The notes under the pieces: model-generated | What the model was told of the DNA's origin: nothing | The model's database searches: none | What the model saw: the letters and a program-made list of their open reading frames with translations, nothing else | Program-made: the position numbers and the translations under genes | Part shown: positions 58,148 through 64,000 of the stretch, piece by piece | Layout of the letters: the number at the start of each line of letters is the position of its first letter | Numbering within the stretch: position 1 is the stretch's first letter | Assembly: GCF_023715105.1 (NCBI RefSeq) | Contig: NZ_JAMBNO010000003.1 | Location: 62,001 to 126,000, forward strand | Source: Hydrogenophaga intermedia | GTDB taxonomy: Bacteria; Pseudomonadota; Gammaproteobacteria; Burkholderiales; Burkholderiaceae_C | DNA length: 64,000 bases | Reading direction: 5' to 3'

Positions 58148-58798
58148 ATGTGCAGCATCGAATCCTTGTTCGCGAACAACAGGGCCTGGTCGGCTCGGTG
58201 CGTGGCCCAGGACCCGCAGTTCTTCCAAAGGCTGGCACGGCAGCAGTCGCCGCGGTACTTGTGGATCGGCTGTTCGGACAGCCGTGTTCCGGCCAACGAG
58301 ATTCTGGGGCTTCGTCCGGGAGAGGTGTTCGTCCACCGGAACGTGGGCAACCTCGTGGTGCACTCCGACCTGAACTGCCTGACCGTGCTGCAATACGCCG
58401 TGGAGGTCCTGAAGGTGGAACACGTCCTCGTGGTGGGGCACTATGGGTGTGGCGCGGTGCAGGCGGTGGTGGAGCAGCGGCGTACCGGGCTGGCGGAGAA
58501 CTGGCTGCGGCACCTGGAAGACGTCAGCCGAAAGCATGCTGATCGGCTGGGCCACAAGGCGGCGACGGAGGCGCGCGCGTCTCTCCTGTGCGAGCTGAAC
58601 GTGATCGAGCAGGTCAGCAACGTGTGTCGGACGACCACTGTACGCCGGGCGTGGGAGCGAGGGCAGCACCTGGAAGTGCATGGGCTGGTCTATGGGCTCG
58701 GCGACGGGCTGCTCCGACGGGTCGGCGCAAGCGTGGGCGGCATCGACGCGCGGGACGCCGGCTACGTCGAGGCACTGTCCGCGTTGGGCGTGCCCTGA
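58148..58798 (+). CDS. Beta-carbonic anhydrase
   Basis: 216 residues. Zinc ligands and active-site residues fall at the same numbers as in E. coli Can: Cys42 and Asp44 in GCSDSRVPANE, His98 and Cys101 in VVGHYGCGAVQA. NVGNLVVHSDLNCLTVLQYA completes the family core. Converts CO2 and bicarbonate, which would supply the biotin carboxylases encoded in this window, although the link is only by proximity. GGAGG precedes ATG 58148. Its last 37 bp overlap the convergent ligase gene. Confidence 0.93.
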   Translation: MCSIESLFANNRAWSARCVAQDPQFFQRLARQQSPRYLWIGCSDSRVPANEILGLRPGEVFVHRNVGNLVVHSDLNCLTVLQYAVEVLKVEHVLVVGHYGCGAVQAVVEQRRTGLAENWLRHLEDVSRKHADRLGHKAATEARASLLCELNVIEQVSNVCRTTTVRRAWERGQHLEVHGLVYGLGDGLLRRVGASVGGIDARDAGYVEALSALGVP

Positions 58799-60783
58799 CC
58801 GGTGCCGATCCCCTCGACCCCGAGCTTCGCCTGCAACTCGGCCACCGTCTCCGGGTTGACCAGCGACGACAGGTCGCCCGGGCTCTGGCCGGTGTACACA
58901 GCCCGCACCACGCGGCGCATGACCTTCATGTTGCGCGTCTTGGGCAGGTCGCTGACCAGCAGCACCTGGCGGGGACGGTACGAGGCGCCCATGCCGCGGA
59001 CGACCGCGGCGGACAAATCCTGCTGCAGCACAGGGTCTGCCGGCACGCCGGGCATGGGCACGCACACGCACACGATTGCCGAGCCCTTCACTTCGTCCGG
59101 GACGCCGACCACCGCCGCTTCGGACACCTTGCCGGTGCCCGTCAGCAAGGTTTCGATTTCCGACGGTCCGGTGCGCTTGCCCGATACCTTGATCGTGTCG
59201 TCGCTGCGGCCGAGGATGTAATAAAGGCCATCCTCGTCACGCATGGCGAAGTCGCCGTGCACCCAAAGGCCGGGCAGGGTGCGCCAGTAGCTGTCGAGGT
59301 AGCGTTGGTCGTCGCGCCACAGGCTTTTGGTGAAGCCGATGTTGGGGTTGCGAAGCACCAGCTCGCCCACCTGGCCGGCGGCGACGGTCTTCCCCGCCTC
59401 GTCGACGATGTCCGCGCCGACGCCGAGCCCCCCCATGCCGAAGGAGCCCGGCCGCAGCGGATGATGCAAGGTGCCCGTGAAATTGCATCCGCCGACCTCG
59501 GTGCCGCCGACGATGTTCAGGAATGGCAGCTTCTTCTTGCACACATTATCGAAGAACCAGCGCCAGGGTGCTTCGGTCCAGGCTTCACCGCCAGAGACGG
59601 TGATGCGCAGGGCAGAGAGGTCGAACCTCTCCACCTCCGCGCTGCCGTAGCGCATGAGGCCGCGAATGAGCGTCGGCGCCACCCCCAGGTAGGTGACCTT
59701 GTGGTCCTGCAGCAGGCGCCAGAAGCGGCCGGTGTCCGGGAAATCGGGCGTGCCCTCGGCCACGAGCAGGCTGGCGCCGAAGTAGCTGGGGATGCAGGCG
59801 CACATCGCCCCGACCATCCAGCCCATGTCGCTCATGAAGAAGAAGCGGTCGGTAGCCCTGAAATCGGCGCAGATGTGCATGTCCCGGGTGACCATCGAAC
59901 CCAGGAAGCTCACATGCGTCCATACGCATCCCTTGGGTTTGCCGGTGGTACCCGAGGTGTAGAGCAGCACGGCGGCATCGTCGGCGGCCATCTCGGTGGT
60001 TTCCAGTTCCGCCGGCTGGCTCGCGACCGCCGCGGCCCAGTCGTGGTCACGCCCGGCGGTCATGGGGCAGTCGGGCAGCGCACCGCCCAGGTGGCGCAGT
60101 ACCAGTACATGCTGCACGCTGGGCACCGAGGCCAGCGCCACGTCCAGCACGGACTTCATCCCGCCCGGCGTCCCGCGCCGCCACGTACCGTCGACGGTCA
60201 GGACCACCTTGGCCTCGCCGTCGTTCAACCGGGCGACGATGGGCTGCGGTCCGAAGCCGGAAAACAGGGGCATGACCACGGCGCCGATCTTCATCACAGC
60301 GAAGAAGGCAATGAAGGTTTCGGGCAGGTTGGGCATGTACAACGCCACCCGGTCGCCGCGCTGCACGCCGAGGGAACGCAGGGCGCCTGCCAGGCGGCAG
60401 ACTTCGGCGTCGAATGCGCGGTATGTCAGGCTGCGCTGTGCAAGCCGGTCCTCGCCCTCCCAGACGAGGAACGGCCGCTCCCACGCGGGCGTTCCGCGAT
60501 GCCTGTCGATGCAGTTGAGCACGATGTTGGTGGTGGCACCGACACACCATCGCGCCCATTCGATGCCCCGTGAGGTATCCAGAATGCTCTGCGGCCGCTT
60601 GTAGAAGCGGAAGTCGCAAAAACGGAGCACCTGCTGCATCAGCCAGGCCGGATCCGCGTCGGCCCGCCTGCACAGTCCGCTCAAATCGGCTTGACCCGTG
60701 TAGCGGATGAATGCGCTGAGATTGGATTGCGCCACCGTTTCGGGCGCCGGAACCCAGTCGAACGGTCGTTTGGTAGAATTCAT
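58762..60783 (-). CDS. Acetyl-/acetoacetyl-CoA synthetase-like AMP-dependent ligase
   Basis: 673 residues, Acs-type ANL enzyme with the long N-terminal domain (ARWCVGATTNIVLNCIDRH). Motifs: VLLYTSGTTGKPKGCVWTH, FFMSDMGWMVGAM, IVGGTEVGGCN, VHGDFAMRDEDGLYYILGRS, DTIKVSGKRTGPSEIE and the C-terminal KTRNMKVMRRVVRA, in which the usual SGK(I/V) is NMKV but the acylation Lys remains. Activates a short carboxylic acid. The ATG at 60783 directly abuts GAAGGA. Divergent from the nitroreductase gene and convergently overlapping carbonic anhydrase. Confidence 0.92.
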   Translation of the reverse strand: MNSTKRPFDWVPAPETVAQSNLSAFIRYTGQADLSGLCRRADADPAWLMQQVLRFCDFRFYKRPQSILDTSRGIEWARWCVGATTNIVLNCIDRHRGTPAWERPFLVWEGEDRLAQRSLTYRAFDAEVCRLAGALRSLGVQRGDRVALYMPNLPETFIAFFAVMKIGAVVMPLFSGFGPQPIVARLNDGEAKVVLTVDGTWRRGTPGGMKSVLDVALASVPSVQHVLVLRHLGGALPDCPMTAGRDHDWAAAVASQPAELETTEMAADDAAVLLYTSGTTGKPKGCVWTHVSFLGSMVTRDMHICADFRATDRFFFMSDMGWMVGAMCACIPSYFGASLLVAEGTPDFPDTGRFWRLLQDHKVTYLGVAPTLIRGLMRYGSAEVERFDLSALRITVSGGEAWTEAPWRWFFDNVCKKKLPFLNIVGGTEVGGCNFTGTLHHPLRPGSFGMGGLGVGADIVDEAGKTVAAGQVGELVLRNPNIGFTKSLWRDDQRYLDSYWRTLPGLWVHGDFAMRDEDGLYYILGRSDDTIKVSGKRTGPSEIETLLTGTGKVSEAAVVGVPDEVKGSAIVCVCVPMPGVPADPVLQQDLSAAVVRGMGASYRPRQVLLVSDLPKTRNMKVMRRVVRAVYTGQSPGDLSSLVNPETVAELQAKLGVEGIGTGQGTPNADSAST

Positions 60784-60881
60784 TCCTTCGAGATTAGCTC
60801 AAGCCCCGCGCGCAGTCCAGTGTCCGTGTCGAACGGCAAGCGGATGATCCGACGTCCGCGCGCAAGAACGGAGAGTCCGCC

Positions 60882-61565
60882 ATGCACGTCGACGAAGCCA
60901 TCCGCAGCCGCAAGTCGGTCCGCCGTTTCCTCCCCACGCCGGTGCCGGCCGCCGTGATCAGCCATATCCTGGAGGTGGCGGGGCGGGCCCCGAGCGGGAA
61001 CAACGTCCAGCCCTGGCAGGTGTACGTGCTGGCGGGCGAGGCGCGCGACCGCCTGTGCCAAGACATCTTGAAAGCCGCGCGGGCGGATGCCGATCGCCAC
61101 CAGCCCGAATACGCCTACTACCCGACAAGCTGGTTCGAGCCCTACGTCGATCGCCGCCGCCGTTGTGGCCTGGGCCTCTACGCCACGCTGGGCATTGCGC
61201 GCGACGACAAACTCGCCCGCGAGGAGCAGATGCTGCGCAACTACACCTTCTTCGACGCGCCCGTGGGGATGCTCGTCACGCTGGACCGGCGCCTGAACAC
61301 GGGCAGCTTCATGGACGTCGGCATGTTCATCCAGAGCGTGATGGTGGCCGCCCGCGCCGAGGGGCTGCACACATGCGCACAGGCCGCTTTTGCCTGGTTT
61401 CACGGAATCGCACGACAGCACCTGCCCATGAGCGACAACGAGATGCTGCTGTGCGGCATCGCGCTCGGGCATGAGGATCCGCAGGCGCCGGAGAATGCCT
61501 TCATCACGGAGCGCGTGCCGCTCGACGAGTTCGTCAGCTTCCATGGTTTCGGGGCACCTCGCTGA
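60882..61565 (+). CDS. Nitroreductase family flavoprotein
   Basis: 227 residues: IRSRKSVRRFLPTPVP (phosphate-binding Arg/Ser/Arg), VAGRAPSGNNVQPWQVYVL, FMDVGMFIQSVMVAARAEGL and GIALGHEDPQAPENAF. These are the FMN-binding motifs of the NfsB/Frp fold; family members reduce nitro groups, quinones, enones or act in BluB-like reactions. GGAGAG precedes ATG 60882. Next to a flavodoxin-like gene, so the two may act as a redox pair. The substrate is not evident. Confidence 0.92.
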   Translation: MHVDEAIRSRKSVRRFLPTPVPAAVISHILEVAGRAPSGNNVQPWQVYVLAGEARDRLCQDILKAARADADRHQPEYAYYPTSWFEPYVDRRRRCGLGLYATLGIARDDKLAREEQMLRNYTFFDAPVGMLVTLDRRLNTGSFMDVGMFIQSVMVAARAEGLHTCAQAAFAWFHGIARQHLPMSDNEMLLCGIALGHEDPQAPENAFITERVPLDEFVSFHGFGAPR

Positions 61566-61584
61566 GAGCCAGGTGTCGGCGGCC

Positions 61585-62103
61585 ATGCCCTCGGGCGGCG
61601 TGACAACGCCGCGCAAGACGCTGCTCATCGTGTACCACACGATGACGGGGGGCACCTTGCAAATGGCGCGGGCCGCGGCCCACGGTGCCGGCCAGGAGCA
61701 GTCCGTCGAAGTGCGGCTGCTCCAGGCCGCGCGCGCCGGGTCGGACGATGTGCTCGACGCCGATGGCCTGGTCTTCGCCACGCCCGAGAACCTGGGCGCA
61801 ATGTCCGGGCTGATGAAGGACTTCTTCGACCGCAGTTATTACGCCGCCCTGGAGCGGATCAATGGCCGGCCATACGCGTGCATGGTCTGCGCCGGCAGCG
61901 ATGGCAGCAACGCGGTGCGCCAGATCGAGCGCATCGCCGCCGGTTGGCGGCTGCGGCGGGTCGCCGATGCCCTGATCGTTTGCACGCACGCCCAAACTCC
62001 CCAGGAGATCCTGCGCCAGAAGCGCATCGAACCGGGCGAACTCGAGCGGTGCGAGAACCTGGGCGCCGCTATCGCAACGGGGCTGTCCTTCGGCATCTAC
62101 TGA
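61585..62103 (+). CDS. Flavodoxin-like / NAD(P)H-dependent FMN reductase family protein
   Basis: 172 residues from the ATG at 61585. The FMN phosphate loop is IVYHTMTGGTLQMA and the second loop ATPENLGAMSGLMKDFFDRS; then PYACMVCAGSDGSNAVRQ. Together these fit a flavodoxin-fold electron carrier or reductase. Start choice is uncertain: MVSGHLAES at 61543 would overlap the nitroreductase gene and a GTG at 61573 is possible. Its end lies 36 bp before operator 5. Confidence 0.85.
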   Translation: MPSGGVTTPRKTLLIVYHTMTGGTLQMARAAAHGAGQEQSVEVRLLQAARAGSDDVLDADGLVFATPENLGAMSGLMKDFFDRSYYAALERINGRPYACMVCAGSDGSNAVRQIERIAAGWRLRRVADALIVCTHAQTPQEILRQKRIEPGELERCENLGAAIATGLSFGIY

Positions 62104-62139
62104 AACGTGGCCCCGAGCCATGGGGTAGTGATCGACTGC

Positions 62140-62153
62140 CTAACTAGTGTTAG
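62140..62153. promoter_or_regulatory. Operator-like palindrome 5 (CTAAC-N4-GTTAG)
   Basis: CTAACTAGTGTTAG has perfect 5-base arms around TAGT and lies 59 bp before the BadH-like ATG. It overlaps a TAGACT -10-like box (62151-62156), as at operator 1, with a weak GTGATC 17 bases upstream. Confidence 0.65.
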
Positions 62154-62212
62154 ACTGATGGCTTCCCCGGTGCAGATGCGCGGGACTCGCTTCTTGCTCA
62201 CGAAAGGTGCTC

Positions 62213-63007
62213 ATGGATCTCGAACTGAAAGGCAAGTCGGTCATCGTGACCGGCGGCGGCTCGAACATAGGTCGTGCCATCGTCCTCGCATTCGCCGCCG
62301 AAGGCGCGCACATCACCATCGGTGACATCGATACGGCGCAGGCGGAGAAGACCGCCGGATTCGCCACGAAGCTGGGCGCTGCGTCCGTGCAGGTGGTCAA
62401 GACCGATGTCACGAACCTGCAGCAAGTCCAGGCCATGTTCCAGGCAGCCATGGACAAGCACGGCCGCGTGGATGTGTTGGTCAACAACGTGGGATGGGAC
62501 AATCTGATGTTCTTCACCCAGACGACACCGGAGTTCTGGCGCAAGGTGATCGACATCAACTATGTCGGCGTGTTGAACTGCACGAAGGCCGCGCTGGACA
62601 TCATGATCAAGCAGATTGGCGGAGCGATCGTCTCTATCAGCTCGGATGCCAGCCGCCAGGGCGAACCCCGGGAAGCGGTCTACGGGGGCGTGAAAGCCGC
62701 GATCAACAGCTTCATGAAGACGATCGCCAAGGAGAACGGCCGCTATGGGATCCGCTGCAACGTCGTCTGCCCTGGGGTGACCATTCCCGAGAACGCGGAC
62801 GAGGTGGGCGGCAACAGCATGTGGACGAACGCGGACAGCATGTTCACCCCCGAACAGCTCGAGAAGGTGACCAAGGCCCTTCCGCTGCGCAAGGTGGGGC
62901 GGCCGCAGGACATCGCGAACGCGGTGGCTTTCCTCGCGTCGGGCAAGGCGGGCCATGTGACTGGCCAGGTCCTTTCCGTCTCCGGCGGCTACAGCATGAT
63001 TGGTTGA
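62213..63007 (+). CDS. badH: BadH-like 2-hydroxycyclohexanecarboxyl-CoA dehydrogenase (SDR)
   Basis: 264 residues: VIVTGGGSNIGRAIVLAF, GDIDTAQAEKT, NNVGWDNLMFFTQTTPEFWR, VSISSDASRQGEPREAVYGG with Tyr-x3-Lys (YGGVKAA), NVVCPGVTIPENADEVGG. The sequence pattern and the directly following BadI gene match Rhodopseudomonas badH, which oxidises 2-hydroxycyclohexanecarboxyl-CoA with NAD before ring opening. Start at 62213 with AAAGG upstream; a GTG two codons earlier is possible. The gene assignment rests on recall of the family and context. Confidence 0.85.
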   Translation: MDLELKGKSVIVTGGGSNIGRAIVLAFAAEGAHITIGDIDTAQAEKTAGFATKLGAASVQVVKTDVTNLQQVQAMFQAAMDKHGRVDVLVNNVGWDNLMFFTQTTPEFWRKVIDINYVGVLNCTKAALDIMIKQIGGAIVSISSDASRQGEPREAVYGGVKAAINSFMKTIAKENGRYGIRCNVVCPGVTIPENADEVGGNSMWTNADSMFTPEQLEKVTKALPLRKVGRPQDIANAVAFLASGKAGHVTGQVLSVSGGYSMIG

Positions 63008-63017
63008 GGAGCCTGCG

Positions 63018-63821
63018 ATGAGCTATACCGACATCATCTACGAAGAGCGCGAACAGATTGCCACCATTGCCATCAACCGGCCGGACGTGATGAACGCCTT
63101 TCGCGGCCAGACTGTCGAGGAACTGCTGGCAGCCATGCTGAAGGCGGGATGGGACCGGAACATCGCCGCCATCGTTCTCACCGGCACCGGCGACCGGGCG
63201 TTCTGCACCGGTGGCGACCAGTCGGCCCATGCCGGGCAGTACGACGGCCGCGGCACGGCCGGTCTGCCGATCGAGGAACTCCACAGCGTGATCCGCGACG
63301 TACCCAAGCCGGTGATCGCGCGCGTCCAGGGCTACGCGATCGGCGGCGGCAACGTGCTGGCCACCCTGTGCGACATGACCATTGCCTCCGAGAAGGCGGT
63401 CTTCGGGCAGGTCGGGCCGAAGGTGGGCTCCGTCGATCCCGGCTGGGGCACCGCCTACCTTGCCGCGGTGGTGGGCGAGAAGAAGGCGCGCGAGATCTGG
63501 TACATGTGCCGCCGCTACAGCGCGCAGGAGGCGCTCGCGATGGGGCTGTGCAATGTGGTGGTGCCGCACGACCAGCTCGACGCCGAGGTGGCGAAGTGGG
63601 GCCGTGAGATCGTCGAGAAGAGTCCCACCGCGCTGGCAATTGCCAAGCGGTCATTCAATGCGTCTACCGAACACATCCGCGGCATCGGCAGCCTCGGCAT
63701 GCAGGCCCTGAGCCTCTACTACGACACCGACGAGTCGAAGGAGGGCGTGCGCGCGTTTCTCGAGAAGCGCAAGCCTGACTTCCGCAAGGTTCTCGCGGAG
63801 CGCAACGCAGCCAGGAAGTGA
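63018..63821 (+). CDS. badI: BadI-like 2-ketocyclohexanecarboxyl-CoA hydrolase
   Basis: 267 residues, very close in motif order to R. palustris BadI: TGTGDRAFCTGGDQSAH, YDGRGTAGLPIEELHSVIRD, VQGYAIGGGNVLATLCD, FGQVGPKVGSVDPGWGTAYL (Asp140 catalytic), RYSAQEALAMGLCNVVVPHD, YYDTDESKEGVRAFLEKRKP. BadI opens the cyclohexane ring by retro-Claisen cleavage to pimelyl-CoA. GAGGAG precedes ATG 63018, 10 bp after BadH stop. The rest of the pathway (dehydrogenase, hydratase, ligase) could be among the other genes of this window or beyond its end. Confidence 0.9.
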   Translation: MSYTDIIYEEREQIATIAINRPDVMNAFRGQTVEELLAAMLKAGWDRNIAAIVLTGTGDRAFCTGGDQSAHAGQYDGRGTAGLPIEELHSVIRDVPKPVIARVQGYAIGGGNVLATLCDMTIASEKAVFGQVGPKVGSVDPGWGTAYLAAVVGEKKAREIWYMCRRYSAQEALAMGLCNVVVPHDQLDAEVAKWGREIVEKSPTALAIAKRSFNASTEHIRGIGSLGMQALSLYYDTDESKEGVRAFLEKRKPDFRKVLAERNAARK

Positions 63822-64000
63822 TCGGCATCTGGCAGGGCCTACCGGCTCTGTGCATCAACTTCCGCCGCCGGGCCGGCGCACCAAACCACGACCCACATTC
63901 GCCGTCAGGCGTGACCTAGTGGTGATGCCTGCAGTTGCCGGACGGCCTGCCGCCGCTAACTAAGCCATCGCGAGGTGCCGCCGTGCCATTGTCCGGAACT
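63822..64000. other. Non-coding right edge
   Basis: No open frame of interest, terminator or operator was recognised in these 179 bases. A lone CTAAC half-site occurs near 63956 without a partner arm. Confidence 0.4.

Noticed and set aside
63950-63970. Sixth copy of the shared operator near the right edge
   Set aside because: Only the CTAAC half is present; the expected GTTAG arm is missing, so chance is the better explanation.
1-64000. tRNA, rRNA, CRISPR arrays, insertion sequences, phage genes or integrases
   Set aside because: None were recognised. No tandem repeats with regular spacers, transposase motifs or terminal inverted repeats were seen by eye.

Overview
The window is a dense (gaps all under about 200 bp), GC-rich stretch of a bacterial chromosome made almost wholly of acyl-CoA catabolism genes. 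Two Bug/TctC-type periplasmic receptors, an ABC-Liv uptake system, CaiB-type CoA-transferases, frequent ATGA gene overlaps and GC-rich codon use suggest a betaproteobacterium of the Burkholderiales; this is inferred from gene content, not from a marker gene. There are no rRNA or tRNA genes, insertion sequences, phage genes or CRISPR arrays.

Layout. (1) 1-2146, minus: SDR dehydrogenase and an NDP-forming acyl-CoA synthetase cut by the window edge. (2) 2291-7128, plus: tandem-fused acyl-CoA dehydrogenase, DUF35 zinc-ribbon protein, a thiolase-fold protein lacking the nucleophilic Cys, alpha/beta hydrolase. (3) 7134-12320: two divergent carboxyltransferase genes, each degenerate in the opposite half, plus a biotin carboxylase/BCCP subunit. 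(4) 12333-17959, minus: IclR regulator, enoyl-CoA hydratase-like, MmgE/PrpD, acyl-CoA dehydrogenase, NUDT19-like NUDIX, MaoC-like. (5) 18160-20976, plus: crotonase, Bug receptor, MenB/BadI-like crotonase. (6) 21031-41273, minus: an unusually long run of 20 tightly packed genes: two solute receptors, LivHMGF transporter, two CoA ligases, acyl-CoA dehydrogenases, SDRs, thiolase, crotonase, alpha-methylacyl-CoA racemase, CaiB transferase, MaoC, citryl-CoA-lyase-like protein, hydrolase. (7) 41437-53552, plus: CoA ligase, thiolase, split MaoC pair, SDR, an acyl-CoA dehydrogenase remnant, a complete MCC/GCC-type carboxylase, dehydrogenase, crotonases, metallo-beta-lactamase-fold hydrolase. (8) 53576-57988: LysR regulator divergent from acyl-CoA dehydrogenase, CaiB transferase and Bug receptor. 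(9) 58148-62103: carbonic anhydrase, an Acs-like ligase, nitroreductase, flavodoxin-like protein. (10) 62213-63821, plus: BadH and BadI, ring-cleavage steps of cyclohexanecarboxyl-CoA degradation.

How the genes fit together. Receptors and the ABC system would bring in organic acids, five CoA ligases and three class III CoA-transferase/racemase proteins would activate and epimerise them, and sets of dehydrogenases, hydratases, SDRs and thiolases would shorten them. Biotin carboxylases of the 3-methylcrotonyl/geranyl-CoA type, a racemase, a Cys-less thiolase with DUF35, and BadHI all point to branched or alicyclic acids (terpenoid, naphthenic or steroid-like side chains) rather than straight fatty acids; the actual substrate cannot be read from sequence. 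Five intergenic regions share a C(T/A)AAC-N4-GTT(A/T)G palindrome resembling PsrA/TetR-type fatty-acid operators, so much of the island may be one regulon whose regulator lies outside the window.
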